From contig NZ_WIAQ01000016.1 of the NCBI RefSeq assembly GCF_009466385.1, positions 1-64,000 of the forward strand: a DNA stretch of 64,000 nt. Reading direction: 5' to 3'. This DNA comes from Peribacillus tepidiphilus. Lineage in GTDB: Bacteria; Bacillota; Bacilli; Bacillales; DSM-1321. A program made the position numbers and the translations under genes. A model generated the notes under the pieces. It did not search any database and had not been told where the DNA came from. It was given only the letters and a program-made list of their open reading frames with translations. Each line of letters starts with the position of its first letter. The stretch's first letter is position 1. Positions 35,110 to 44,468 of the stretch are shown here, one piece after another.

Positions 35110-35420
35110 ACCACTCGACCTCCCCAAATTGGATGTGAGAAGTGTGAAATGAGATTCGCTTATTTGTTTATTTACAACTAATCCTAAAAGGAACAAATAA
35201 TATATCTTCAACTAAATCTAGAATAGCCACTGACGACTCCTCACCTCAACCACTCTCTTTTTAAGGTTTGTAACATTTTATTAGCTTGGTTCAGGTAATA
35301 TGCACGAAAAACACAAGAAGGACAAGGTATCCCGATACTTTTTTTCTGAAAATTTATATACATTTCATTTCTTATACTGCTTTGATATAACAGAAGAAGT
35401 CGGGAAATAAAATAGGAATG

Positions 35421-35456
35421 CAAAAAAGAGACTGTTCACTTCACACAGCCTCTTGT
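35421..35456 (-). terminator. Terminator of the exonuclease gene
   Basis: The stem AAGAGACTGT/ACAGCCTCTT (one mismatch), followed on the minus strand by T6. Confidence 0.75.
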
Positions 35457-35471
35457 AAAAGTAAAATATTT

Positions 35472-36134
35472 TTACAGCATCAGCCTCATTTGACTGTCCG
35501 TTGCTTTTAATAGATCTCCCAATGTTTTGTTGCCGCGGTCGTAGAATAGCATAAGAAGTTCTGCAAAAAGGTAAGCCGTTGTTAATGCATCTCCAATGGC
35601 AGAATGCCTTTCATAAATTCTTGTTCCAAAGGCCATTGCATATCTTTCTAAATCCCTCATATCATACGATGGTGCAACATAGCCGATTAAATCTAATGTA
35701 TCTACGGTGACGGGCTTCTTTAAATTGATTTTTTCCCTTTTTAATTCACTTTTTAAAACGAGCATATCAAAACCGATGTAGTGCCCTACTAAACCTACAC
35801 TTTCCGTTTCTTCAATGTATTCCATAAAGCTGGTGATTGCTTCTAGAGATTTAGGCGCTCCTGCTACCCTTTCATTCGAAATTTTTGTTAACTCGGTTAT
35901 TTCCCGAGAAATTTGTCGATTCGGGTTAACGTATGTCTGAAATTGTCTCTGTTCTACTACTTCAAAGCCTTTGACCTGGACAGCACCAATTTCAATAAGC
36001 CGATCCTCCGTCGCCACTTGAAAGCCTGTAGTCTCTGTATCGAAAACAACGAAGCTTACATCCTGAATGGGTGTTGAAAGTGGCAGCTTATCGTTTATTA
36101 GTGGACATGAAACGTTTTTTCTAAGAAAAAATAT
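35472..36134 (-). CDS. DEDDh 3'-5' exonuclease (DnaQ/PolC-type), probable ATA start
   Basis: About 220 residues if read from ATA at 36134. All DEDDh residues are in frame: FDTETTG (motif I), GHYIGFDM (motif II), and ERHSAIGDAL (motif III, His and Asp). The first standard start, GTG at 36017, lies after motif I and would give an inactive protein. Between the upstream stop and motif I there is no ATG, GTG or TTG. An ATA codon eight bases after a strong GGGGAGGAGAGG site is the best-placed initiator; an error, or a recently lost start, is the alternative. The gene follows the CBS/DUF294 regulator (63 bp), a pairing common in Bacillaceae. The target nucleic acid is unknown. Confidence 0.8.
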   Translation of the reverse strand: MFFLRKNVSCPLINDKLPLSTPIQDVSFVVFDTETTGFQVATEDRLIEIGAVQVKGFEVVEQRQFQTYVNPNRQISREITELTKISNERVAGAPKSLEAITSFMEYIEETESVGLVGHYIGFDMLVLKSELKREKINLKKPVTVDTLDLIGYVAPSYDMRDLERYAMAFGTRIYERHSAIGDALTTAYLFAELLMLFYDRGNKTLGDLLKATDSQMRLML

Positions 36135-36197
36135 ATTCCTCTCCTCCCCTTCTGTAGCCGGTGAGTTGTAATCGTTTGCTCCTTCACCGAAATATTT

Positions 36198-38141
36198 TTA
36201 AAATCTTGTTAATATAGGAAAATGATGAAATAGCTTCCTTTGCATTTCTTGAAGCGTTTTTAGGCTAATGATTAGTTCTTCTTTCTCTCGAGTGGATAAG
36301 CGGACAAATTCCAATACGGAGGTTAATTTTTCTCCTCGTTTCGCCTGTTGCCAGCGATGATTTACATACATAGCCAGTACTTGACTCGCAGCCGCCCTTA
36401 CATCGTTAGCAAACCTTGCAGAAAGGACGCCCTTTTTCTCCAGAGCTTCAATTCTTTCAAGAGGCGTCCCGGAAAGCACACCATGCAACAAAGATAGAAT
36501 TTGTAAACCATGATGATAAGGAAAAAGGATTTCTTTTTTCATATCAATGCTTTTTCGTTCTAGCTTAAATAATGAGCGAATCGGTTGATCTAGGGTTGGA
36601 ATTGGGCTTTCGTGCTCGATTTGTGCAAGTCGGAAAAGGAATATTTCGGATCTAGCCATCATTTTTTCTAAATTCTGTTCAAATTGTTTGTGAAGCTTTT
36701 CACTTCCGTATACACGACGATACGAAAAGAAATTGATAGCTAATAACAGGTTGTCGTTCGTGGAACGGATTCTCCATTCTCTGACGCGGTCCTCCCATTC
36801 GAGCAGAGTCCCTCTCCATTTTGCCTCGCTTGCCATCATCAAGCCTTTGCAGCGGGCATATCCGGCCAACTCTAGATAATACACAATCTTCTCTCCGAGC
36901 TTTTTAAAATAAGCATGGGCTCCTTCCTTGTCATGACAATCTTCGAAAACAATGAAATGGTCTTGGTCGGTAAGCATAAATTGTTCGGCTCTACCAGCAC
37001 TTCCCATCTGATAAAAACAGAATTCAACAGGTGGCGTCAGCCCTTCATTTTTTTCAAGATCGTTTATTGCAATGTTGATGGCTCGGATCACTAACCGATC
37101 GTACAGTTTTGTAATAATTTCTAACGTATTTAAAATTGGTACTTTTTCTTTTAATAACGTGTCCAGCACCTCATAAATGGCTTTTTTCACCTGAGAAAGC
37201 GATTCCGCATCAGCATCTTCTATTTTTTTGATGACTTTCATCATGTTCTCGTTTTTCTTCCTGAGCAAATCAGAAAGAGATAAAATGCCCGACACATGGC
37301 CATCATCCACTACAGGCAAATGCTTGACACCATTTAAAATAAAAGTGGAAAGTGCATCATAATAATACGAGAACCGAGATATCGTATAAGGATTGGGCGT
37401 CATAATAGATTTGGCTTTCTCTTCGAAAGACTTCGACTGAACGACTACCCTTTCTACTATATCCCGTTCTGTAATAATCCCTTTTAATTTGCTATTTTCT
37501 AAAACTACTATAGAGCTGATCTGGTGCTCGATCATCAAAGAGGCCACTTTTTGCACAGGATCATCCAGTGAACAGGAAATAATGGATCTACTCATCATAT
37601 CCTGAACCCTCATGACCAAAGCATCTCCCTCTCCAAAATTTCTAGCAAGCTTCACTTGCTCAGCGAGAGAGCCGTAAATATCCTTAATACGGATGGCCAC
37701 CTGGGTCAATAAATAATCATGAAGCTTTGGGTCTCCCCATCTTTTAGCTATTACATCAAATGGAACGTGAAGAGCTCTTACATCTTCAACCGCTCTTACT
37801 TCTACCATTGTTTCTGACTTTGTGTCTCTCGTTTTTTTGTCCACGCCAAGAAAGTCAGCCAAGCTTGAAAAACCTAATATCTCTCCTTTTTGAACAACCT
37901 CAAGCACTTCGTCCCGTTCAGATGCTGCGTCCTTTACAAAAACTTCTGCAATACCGTTTAGAACGAGTACAAGTCCTGTTCTTGCTTGGTTTGCCTGTAG
38001 AATGATCTCTCCTGACGCATATGTTTTTTCTTCACAAAGCGAAAGCAATGAAGCAGCTGCTTCGGGCTCCACCCCTTGAAATAAGGGGTGAAACCGGACT
38101 ACTGATAATAATTCTGAATTAGATTGCTTTTGATCCGTCAT
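36198..38141 (-). CDS. Cyclic-nucleotide-binding + CBS + DUF294 nucleotidyltransferase-like protein
   Basis: 647 residues. Residues of about 12-135 form a cNMP-binding-like barrel. Two CBS domains cover about 175-300 (SCSLDDPVQKVASLMIEHQISSIVVLE; TPNPYTISRFSYYYDALSTFILNGVKHLPVVDD, in parts). A nucleotidyltransferase-like DUF294 domain covers about 330-460, with GSAGRAEQFMLTDQDHFIVF (Gly-Ser and two Asp), and a helical C-terminal domain follows. It resembles GlnD-type signal transducers that sense nucleotides through CBS domains. The target is unknown. It is the first gene of a two-gene unit with the exonuclease. Confidence 0.88.
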   Translation of the reverse strand: MTDQKQSNSELLSVVRFHPLFQGVEPEAAASLLSLCEEKTYASGEIILQANQARTGLVLVLNGIAEVFVKDAASERDEVLEVVQKGEILGFSSLADFLGVDKKTRDTKSETMVEVRAVEDVRALHVPFDVIAKRWGDPKLHDYLLTQVAIRIKDIYGSLAEQVKLARNFGEGDALVMRVQDMMSRSIISCSLDDPVQKVASLMIEHQISSIVVLENSKLKGIITERDIVERVVVQSKSFEEKAKSIMTPNPYTISRFSYYYDALSTFILNGVKHLPVVDDGHVSGILSLSDLLRKKNENMMKVIKKIEDADAESLSQVKKAIYEVLDTLLKEKVPILNTLEIITKLYDRLVIRAINIAINDLEKNEGLTPPVEFCFYQMGSAGRAEQFMLTDQDHFIVFEDCHDKEGAHAYFKKLGEKIVYYLELAGYARCKGLMMASEAKWRGTLLEWEDRVREWRIRSTNDNLLLAINFFSYRRVYGSEKLHKQFEQNLEKMMARSEIFLFRLAQIEHESPIPTLDQPIRSLFKLERKSIDMKKEILFPYHHGLQILSLLHGVLSGTPLERIEALEKKGVLSARFANDVRAAASQVLAMYVNHRWQQAKRGEKLTSVLEFVRLSTREKEELIISLKTLQEMQRKLFHHFPILTRF

Positions 38142-38392
38142 CAGTCATCCAAACCTCTCCCTCTTTATTTACTAATTAAAATTATTGTTTAAATTTTAAG
38201 AATATTTTTACTATATTATTACTCTAAATAAATCATTGGTCAAGATGGAGTCGTAAGATAAGTGATAGTTTTTTATGTCATTTATTATCAAGGAAATTAT
38301 GAATGATCGTGTTTTTCAGAGTAAAAAATAGTGGATACAATTTTCTTCCATTTTAAATAAACACTATATTAATATTATTAATGCGATAAGAA

Positions 38393-38533
38393 GTAAAAAC
38401 GCAACCTCAAGGGAAACCCCACAAAGTTGCGTCGATTGCATGTGTGAATAAGTTCTTGAAAGTGGCATTTCACCTTATTACACACAACATCACCTATGAT
38501 TACGAAACAGCATCAACCTGTTCGTAAATGGTT
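38393..38533 (-). ncRNA. Candidate small RNA with three hairpins
   Basis: About 140 bases on the minus strand. A TG-extended -10 (TGGTATAGT, TATAGT at 38545-38540) predicts a start near 38533. Hairpin 1 is TTACGAACAG/CTGTTTCGTAA. Hairpin 2 is TGTGTGTAATAAG/CTTATTCACACA with an inner GTG-AAATGC-CAC. Hairpin 3 is CGCAAC/GTTGCG with GGGG/CCCT inside, followed by T5, a typical terminator. It has no long reading frame and no T-box or known riboswitch signature. It is not 6S, SRP, tmRNA or RNase P RNA as I know them. Confidence 0.6.
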
Positions 38534-38601
38534 ACTGTTACTATACCATACTTGACCTTGCAAAAAAATGCAATTTCGTCAGGTCTTTTTGGCATGCGCA
38601 A

Positions 38602-38645
38602 ATTTATTTTTAGTGGGAGGGGTACCCCTCCCACTAAAAATAAAT
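38602..38645. repeat. 44-bp perfect palindrome
   Basis: Arms 38602-38623 and 38624-38645 are exact reverse complements (22 bp each, centre GGGGT|ACCCC; outer part ATTTATTTTTAGTGGGAG). There is no loop, so it can act as a cruciform, a dimer-binding operator or a bidirectional hairpin. It lies between the small RNA and the spoIIQ terminator. Confidence 0.9.
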
Positions 38646-38694
38646 GCATTTCTTCAAAAAAATTCACTTAAAACACTTGACTGTAGGTAAGAAA

Positions 38695-38737
38695 GGGGCT
38701 GCCCATAATTCGGAATAACCGTCTTATGGGCAGCCCC
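38695..38737 (-). terminator. Terminator of spoIIQ
   Basis: A perfect 14-bp stem, GGGGCTGCCCATAA/TTATGGGCAGCCCC, followed on the minus strand by TTTCTT. Confidence 0.8.
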
Positions 38738-38760
38738 CAGTTGTTATGCATTCGGGTAGA

Positions 38761-39615
38761 TTAATTGTTTTGTTTTTCTTGCTTATGATCCTCTGAAGGT
38801 TGATCATCTTCAGAAGCATTCTGGTCTTCAGACTGATCTTCGTTTTTAGAAGTGTCGTCGTCAGATTGCTCTTCTTTTGTTCCGTTATCCGCTTCCTGAG
38901 CTTCACTGTTAACTTGAGACTCCTTTAAAGCAGCTACGGTTTTGTCCATAAATTCAATTGGATTTACTGCTACATTATCTTTGCGAATTTCAAAATGAAC
39001 ATGGATTCCAGCAGCTTCGTTTATTAAGCTTTGACCAGCCTTTGCAATAGCTTGTCCCTGTGCAACTTGATCGCCAACCTCAACTGCAATGTCTTTAACA
39101 GATGAATAACGTGTGATAACTCCCTTTTCATGCTCGATTTCGATGACATTCCCTAAAAGAGTGTCTTCTTGGACTTTTGTCACCGTACCGCTTAAGGAAG
39201 CAACAACATCGAATGTTTCCCCATTTTTCACGGCTACGTCAATACCTTTGTTTGGCTGGTATTGATTGTTGTAGAATAAGAGAGCAGCTTCTTGCTCTTC
39301 TTTCTTACCATTCATATCATAGAATTGTTTTTTGATTACAGCTTGGTTTTCATCTAAAACCGGCATGCTGAAATTTTCAACCTTGCTGTTTACTTCAACG
39401 GCTGGTTCTTGATTTCCTTTGCCTGCAATCTCTGAATCTTCATAGCCTACATCACCAGGGTTAGCAGAATCATTGCCAGTTGTTTGGTACCAAAGAATAC
39501 CTGTTAAAAGAACGGCTGCACAAGCTAAATAAATGGCTGGCAGTGCCCAACGCTTAGATAAAAAGCGTCGAAATGCAGATTTTTGAGAAGTTCGTTTCTT
39601 TTCTTCCTCTCTCAT
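38761..39615 (-). CDS. spoIIQ: Stage II sporulation protein SpoIIQ (forespore channel, LytM domain)
   Basis: 284 residues with GAGGTG ahead of the ATG. There is a short basic cytoplasmic N-terminus, one membrane segment (about 24-43) and a degenerate LytM/M23 domain (about 110-225). The first metal His of M23 enzymes is replaced by Asn122 (PNKGID), while His205-Val-His207 remains. The B. subtilis protein likewise lacks this His and acts as a partner of SpoIIIAH rather than as an enzyme. The last 55 residues are a very acidic, Ser/Asp/Glu/Gln-rich tail. It is monocistronic and divergent from ywnJ, as in B. subtilis. Confidence 0.95.
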   Translation of the reverse strand: MREEEKKRTSQKSAFRRFLSKRWALPAIYLACAAVLLTGILWYQTTGNDSANPGDVGYEDSEIAGKGNQEPAVEVNSKVENFSMPVLDENQAVIKKQFYDMNGKKEEQEAALLFYNNQYQPNKGIDVAVKNGETFDVVASLSGTVTKVQEDTLLGNVIEIEHEKGVITRYSSVKDIAVEVGDQVAQGQAIAKAGQSLINEAAGIHVHFEIRKDNVAVNPIEFMDKTVAALKESQVNSEAQEADNGTKEEQSDDDTSKNEDQSEDQNASEDDQPSEDHKQEKQNN

Positions 39616-39750
39616 TGATTATCACCTCAGCAACCATTCTGAACAGAAACCAGAAAATTTATACATCTTTGTGAAAAAATTTTTTGGGATTAGGTTTTGC
39701 CATGAGAGATGGAATTATTCATTATTTTTTTGAAGGAGGGCGATTATTTG

Positions 39751-40143
39751 ATGGAAAAATGGATGAAGAGGATCATTTCTGTTTTGCCATTTCTATATAT
39801 GGCAGCCATTTGGATGATGTCAAGCTTACCAGCAGATGCAATCGTTGAGCTTCCTGATTCCTATTGGGACAGGTTCATTAAAGAAAGCTTGCATCTTGTT
39901 GAATTTGCCATCTTATATATGTTGTTTGCTGCTGCTCTTGCAGTAAATAGGAAGCTAACGCCTGCTTTCAGTTTACTTGCAGCTGTGGCAGCTGGATTTT
40001 ACGGGATTGTGGATGAAATTCATCAATCTTTTGTTCCCTATCGATCCGCTACCTTCATTGATGTAGTGAAGGATTTAATCGGTGTAGGTGCAGCCTATGC
40101 TCATGTAAGATTTCATTTTTTCAAAAGAGAACGAGGCTTTTAA
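39751..40143 (+). CDS. ywnJ: VanZ-family membrane protein YwnJ
   Basis: 130 residues from MEKWMKRIISVLP, with AAGGAGG about 11 bases upstream (a TTG one codon earlier is also possible). Four hydrophobic segments are present. The VanZ signature is visible (SLHLVEFAILYMLFAAAL ... GIVDEIHQSFVPYRSATFIDVVKDLIG, in parts). VanZ-type proteins are linked to teicoplanin resistance in enterococci, but the chromosomal Bacillus members have no proven role. Its position beside spoIIQ is as in B. subtilis. Confidence 0.85.
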   Translation: MEKWMKRIISVLPFLYMAAIWMMSSLPADAIVELPDSYWDRFIKESLHLVEFAILYMLFAAALAVNRKLTPAFSLLAAVAAGFYGIVDEIHQSFVPYRSATFIDVVKDLIGVGAAYAHVRFHFFKRERGF

Positions 40144-40191
40144 AGAGACTAGAGAAGATTGCTGCAAAGGGTTAAAAAGGAATCATGAAAT

Positions 40192-40242
40192 AAAAAAAGG
40201 CAGCTCAGGATGCATCATGCTTCCCAAGAACTGCCTTTTTTT
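40192..40242. terminator. Bidirectional terminator, ywnJ / spoIID
   Basis: The stem AAAAAAAGGCAG/CTGCCTTTTTTT lies between convergent genes. Confidence 0.85.
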
Positions 40243-41266
40243 ATTTGTTCGCTACAACCGTGCTCATGACTTTTGAAGAGGAGGAAATCTCAACCCCTTG
40301 GTAATAGTGTGTGACGATTTCCTTATAGTTTTTCCCTTCTTGGGCCATTCCGTTTGCTCCGTATTGGCTCATGCCTACTCCATGACCGAAACCTTTCGTG
40401 GTAATGATGATTTGTTCCCCTTTTCGTTCCCAAGTGAAATCCGTTGACTTTAAATCGAGCTTTTCACGGATTTCTTTACCCGTTAGCTTTTTGCCGTTAA
40501 TTTGGACGACTCCGACTCTTTTTCCTGGTGTTCTCTCAACGACTGTCCCGATTTCTTCACCTTCTAAAAGCTTCACTCCGAGCTTGGCTTCAAGATCTTT
40601 AACCGTTAAGATTTTTCTGTCATAAAATTTCGGTGATTCTTTGTCCCAAGGACTTTCCACGCTTTTCAAATAGGGGATGGAATTTTTCCAATATGCCTCT
40701 GAGTTTTCTGTAAAGCCGTTGCTTGTTGAAAAGAAAGTAGCTGTGATCGGCTTCCCGTTATAGGTTAAAATTTGATCTTTTGTTTCCAAAACCGCTTTCG
40801 TGATTTTTTCTTTTTTCCAATTATAATCGGCGCCCCAAAGCGTTTTTAACTCTTCATCATCCTTAAAAACTTGATGCATCTCTGTATCCGTTACATTCGC
40901 ACCTTTTGGCAGACCCATTGTATTGTTAGAGGCCAATTGGTTCACAATGTATGTTCTTGCGGTTAAAGCCTGCGCTTTTAAAGCCTCCAATTCAAAATCA
41001 GCGGGCATTTCAGCAGAAACGACCCCTGCTACGTATTTCTCCAAAGGATAATTTTGGATTTTCCTTGCCGCAGTTCGGTATACGGCTACTTCGATTGCCG
41101 AGTTCTCAAGCTGCGAGGAAAGGTCTTTCTCACTCTTGTCGATTTTTTCAGTCAGCTCCCCTTTTGCTGAATCCATTGAGAAAGGAAGTACTAACAGGGC
41201 TGGAATCATTAATACTGCAACGGCTACTGTGATTGTGATTACAAGAAAAGGCTTAAATGGTTTCAT
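40241..41266 (-). CDS. spoIID: Stage II sporulation protein D, peptidoglycan lytic transglycosylase
   Basis: 341 residues with AGGAGGG before the ATG. The N-terminal membrane anchor covers about residues 8-28. The SpoIID domain contains the catalytic Glu86 (VVSAEMPADFELEALKAQA, in parts) and the C-terminal GFGHGVGMSQYGANGMAQ motif. It cleaves denuded glycan during engulfment together with SpoIIM and SpoIIP. A good SigE promoter lies upstream, fitting mother-cell expression. It is adjacent to murAA, as in B. subtilis. Confidence 0.96.
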   Translation of the reverse strand: MKPFKPFLVITITVAVAVLMIPALLVLPFSMDSAKGELTEKIDKSEKDLSSQLENSAIEVAVYRTAARKIQNYPLEKYVAGVVSAEMPADFELEALKAQALTARTYIVNQLASNNTMGLPKGANVTDTEMHQVFKDDEELKTLWGADYNWKKEKITKAVLETKDQILTYNGKPITATFFSTSNGFTENSEAYWKNSIPYLKSVESPWDKESPKFYDRKILTVKDLEAKLGVKLLEGEEIGTVVERTPGKRVGVVQINGKKLTGKEIREKLDLKSTDFTWERKGEQIIITTKGFGHGVGMSQYGANGMAQEGKNYKEIVTHYYQGVEISSSSKVMSTVVANK

Positions 41267-41314
41267 GTCTTGCCCTCCTATATTGAAATAAACTAGCTGA
41301 ACTTGCTCTATTTC

Positions 41315-41344
41315 AATGTATGGGCTTGGACAGGCTTTTATGAC
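41315..41344 (-). promoter_or_regulatory. SigE promoter of spoIID
   Basis: On the minus strand, GTCATAAA (41344-41337), a 14-base spacer and CATACATT (41322-41315), very close to the SigE consensus GTCATATT-N13/14-CATACAAT. The start would be near 41308, with a leader of about 42 bases. Confidence 0.75.
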
Positions 41345-41356
41345 AGAATCTTGGGT

Positions 41357-42270
41357 ACAATTGATTGGCTAACCAATCGTAGAATCACGGTTGATATCTT
41401 GGTGCTGACGGTTGATATTTTGCCGCCTAACGATCGATTATTTGTCTGATGACCGATCTATTTAGCTTGACGACCGATATATCGAATTGACGACCGATAT
41501 CTTGCTCCTAACGACCGATATATCGAATTGACGACCGATATATTGCTGCTGATGACCGATATATTGGGCTGACGACCGATATATTGGAGCTGACGACCGA
41601 TATTTTGCTCCCGATGACCGATATATAAGATTGACGACCGATATATAAGATTGACGACCGATATCTTGCTCCCGATGACCGATATATTTAGCTTGACGAC
41701 CGATATATTGCTGCTGATGACCGATATAATGGATCTGACGACCGATATCTTGGGCTGACGACCGATAAATTGGGCTGACGACCGATAAATTGGAGCTGAC
41801 GACCGATATATTGCTACTGATGACCGATATATTGGGCTGACGACCGATATGTGTGAGCTAACGACCGATATGTGTGAGCTGACGACCGATATGTGTGAGC
41901 TGACGACCGATATATTGCTGCTGATGACCGATATATATGATTGACGACCGATATCTTGCTCCTAACGACCGATATATAAGATTGACGACCGATATCTTGC
42001 TCCTAACGACCGATATATAAGATTGACGACCGATATATGGAGATGCCATTCGAAATCTTGCTCCTCCTCGATCTCTAATCTTTTTGATTTAAGCGAAAAT
42101 TTTGTTGATTTAAGCGTTTATCCCTTTGATTTAAGCGAAAATACCCTCGATTTAAGCGAAAACCCTGGTGATTTAAGCGAAACCTTTTTCATGGTCTACT
42201 ACTCCCAATAGACGACCGAATTATCTCCCTTGACGACCGATATATCGGATTGGCGACCAATTTTTTAATC
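41357..42270 (+). repeat. Phased repeat array, family GAYGACCGATATAT, locus 2 (about 32 clear units)
   Basis: Clear units run from 41448 to 42025 (29 units, steps of 20 or 21 bp only), and three more at 42211, 42232 and 42252. Degenerate units extend left to about 41357. Spacers recur in sets (TTGCTCCT, TTGGGCT, TATAAGATT, GTGTGAGCT). It fills the spoIID-murAA gap and is interrupted by a GATTTAAGCGAAA array. Confidence 0.95.
42086..42182 (+). repeat. 21-bp phased array GATTTAAGCGAAA, nested (5 units)
   Basis: Units start at 42086, 42107, 42128, 42149 and 42170, all exactly 21 bp apart. The block sits inside the larger GAYGACCGATATAT array. Confidence 0.93.
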
Positions 42271-42358
42271 CTAACAACCAATCTATTCAACTAACAAGCG
42301 TAACGGGCAATCATTTTCAATCAATCCAATATTCATTAAATGAACTTTACCTACAAGT

Positions 42359-42390
42359 AAAAAGCTGACCCACATAAATGGATCAGCTTT
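42359..42390 (-). terminator. Terminator of murAA
   Basis: The stem AAAGCTGACC/GGATCAGCTTT (one bulge), followed on the minus strand by T5. Confidence 0.8.
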
Positions 42391-42402
42391 CATAAGCAAT
42401 GA

Positions 42403-43707
42403 TTATGCATTTAAGTCAGCAACAAATTTTTCACTGTCTGATTTGTCATCTTCTTTTACACGTTCGATGTCTGCTCCTAATGCAGCCAGCTTTTCGTGGA
42501 ATTTCACATAGCCTCTGTCTAAATGCTTTAATTCTGTGACACGCGTTACGCCCTCTGATACGAGTCCCGCTAGAATAAGAGCGGCTGCGGCACGAAGGTC
42601 AGTAGCTGCGACTTCAGCTCCCTGCAAATCAGATGGGCCGTTAATAATGACAGAACGGCCTTCAATTTTAATATCAGCATTCATACGACGGAATTCTTCT
42701 ACGTGCATGAATCGGTTTTCAAACACCGTTTCTGTGATCATGCTCGTTCCATGGGCACGCAAAAGCAATGCCATCATTTGAGATTGCATGTCTGTTGGGA
42801 ATCCTGGGTGAGGCATTGTTTTGATGTCCACTGCCTTTAATTTTTCTGGACCGATTACGCGAAGTCCATCTTGTTCCTCACGGATTTCGACACCCATTTC
42901 CTGCATTTTTGCAATCAATGATGTCATATGCTCACTAACCGCGCCTCTTACTAGCACGTTACCTTGTGTAATGGCTGCAGCTACCATAAAGGTTCCGGCT
43001 TCAATACGATCCGGAATAATGGTGTGCTCCGTACCATGAAGCGCATCAACACCTTCAATCTTAATGGTTGCAGTTCCGGCACCTTTGACTTTCGCACCCA
43101 TTTTATTAAGAAAATTCGCTAAATCAACGATTTCAGGTTCTTTAGCTGCGTTGTCAATAATGGTTGTACCCTCCGCAAGAACAGCAGCCATCATGATATT
43201 TTCAGTGGCTCCGACGCTTGGGAAGTCTAGATATATTTTTGCACCATGAAGCTTTCCGTCAACATGAGCTTCTAAGAATCCATTTCCTACTTTCACTTTT
43301 GCACCCATCGCTTCAAAGCCTTTCAGGTGCTGATCAAGCGGTCTAGAACCGATTGCACAGCCACCAGGCAATGCAACGCGAGCTTTTCCGTTTCTGGCGA
43401 GCAATGAACCCATAACTAGTACGGATGCACGCATTTTACGAACATATTCAAATGGAGCTTCAACAAATAACTCTCTTGATGCATCTACAGTAATTGTATT
43501 ATTTTCAAATGCAACATCTGCATTCAGGTTGCGTAGCACTTCATTGATTGTATATACATCGGAGAGAGTGGGTACGTCATGAATGACACTTTTTCCATGG
43601 CTTGCTAATAATGTTGCAGCGATAACAGGCAAAACTGAGTTTTTTGCACCTTCTACTTTTACTTCTCCGCTCAGCCTGTTTCCGCCGCGGACGATGATCT
43701 TTTCCAA
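42403..43707 (-). CDS. murAA: UDP-N-acetylglucosamine 1-carboxyvinyltransferase MurAA
   Basis: 434 residues, full length. The substrate-binding Lys22-Asn23 ([10 protein letters not shown]) and catalytic Cys117 ([11 protein letters not shown], the fosfomycin target) are present. It catalyses the first committed step of peptidoglycan synthesis, joining enolpyruvate to UDP-GlcNAc. The order ywmB-murAA-spoIID is that of the essential murAA of B. subtilis, not murAB (next to fbaA). The gene is 32 bp downstream of ywmB. Confidence 0.96.
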   Translation of the reverse strand: MEKIIVRGGNRLSGEVKVEGAKNSVLPVIAATLLASHGKSVIHDVPTLSDVYTINEVLRNLNADVAFENNTITVDASRELFVEAPFEYVRKMRASVLVMGSLLARNGKARVALPGGCAIGSRPLDQHLKGFEAMGAKVKVGNGFLEAHVDGKLHGAKIYLDFPSVGATENIMMAAVLAEGTTIIDNAAKEPEIVDLANFLNKMGAKVKGAGTATIKIEGVDALHGTEHTIIPDRIEAGTFMVAAAITQGNVLVRGAVSEHMTSLIAKMQEMGVEIREEQDGLRVIGPEKLKAVDIKTMPHPGFPTDMQSQMMALLLRAHGTSMITETVFENRFMHVEEFRRMNADIKIEGRSVIINGPSDLQGAEVAATDLRAAAALILAGLVSEGVTRVTELKHLDRGYVKFHEKLAALGADIERVKEDDKSDSEKFVADLNA

Positions 43708-43739
43708 AAGTATTCCCCTCCGCGTCCAATTTCTCTATA

Positions 43740-44468
43740 TTAATATTCAAATGTGATGATGGGGGTGCCAACTATGAAGCTAGTACGGCCGCCCATTCCT
43801 TCTGATCTCATAGCAATTTGCAAGTTCAAATTTTCCGTAGTTAGGCTTTGTGAAAATATTGGTGAGTATAACGAGACAGAAACAAAATCTTCCTCTCTTA
43901 CACTCTCCAATTCTTTCGCTTGAAAGCTGGCCATCATACGATTAAGTCTAGAGAACAAAACCTTATCAATCGTATCATTGTAAAGCCCTTTCACACAAGT
44001 GAAAATTGCTGGATTATGTCTAAATATGTCTTTTAACCTGCTTTCAAATGTTGAATGAATCTCTGCCTCATGATCTTGAAGATTGTCCCCTTCAAGGACA
44101 TATAATAGATACGATTCCGGTTTCTCTTTTGTAAGGGTAGACACCCATTCAATAGTTTCTGTTACATGCTGAGATTGTCTTTTCCCAGTCACTTTGAAAC
44201 CATAAGGATGCTCTTGTACTTCCCATTGAAAGTTTGCTAGTTTTGTATGTAATGTTTCATAATAGTTAAAAAAATCTTCCTTTGTAGCAACATCCTTGAT
44301 GTTTTCCCTTGCAGTAATGGACCATTCATCGATTCGGATCTCCTTATTTGCCTGGAGCACATCTATGATTTTCCCTAAATCTGTACGGTCTTTTGCTACT
44401 GTCGTACTATACCCCATATACATGACGATCAAAACAAGAAAGAGAAGATACACAAACATTTTCTTCAT
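43740..44468 (-). CDS. ywmB: YwmB-family exported protein
   Basis: 242 residues with an N-terminal hydrophobic signal/anchor (MKKMFVYLLFLVLIVMYMGY). The body is mixed alpha/beta without catalytic motifs. It matches the YwmB family (known fold: TATA-binding-protein-like), found upstream of murAA in Bacillus. The function is unknown; export and conserved linkage to murAA suggest a wall-related role, which is inference. GGGGGTATAG precedes the ATG. Confidence 0.88.
   Translation of the reverse strand: MKKMFVYLLFLVLIVMYMGYSTTVAKDRTDLGKIIDVLQANKEIRIDEWSITARENIKDVATKEDFFNYYETLHTKLANFQWEVQEHPYGFKVTGKRQSQHVTETIEWVSTLTKEKPESYLLYVLEGDNLQDHEAEIHSTFESRLKDIFRHNPAIFTCVKGLYNDTIDKVLFSRLNRMMASFQAKELESVREEDFVSVSLYSPIFSQSLTTENLNLQIAMRSEGMGGRTSFIVGTPIITFEY

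Noticed and set aside
38393-38533. 6S RNA, T-box or known riboswitch for the small RNA
   Set aside because: It has no T-box consensus, no Stem I motif and no 6S central-bubble layout; the gene context does not match either.
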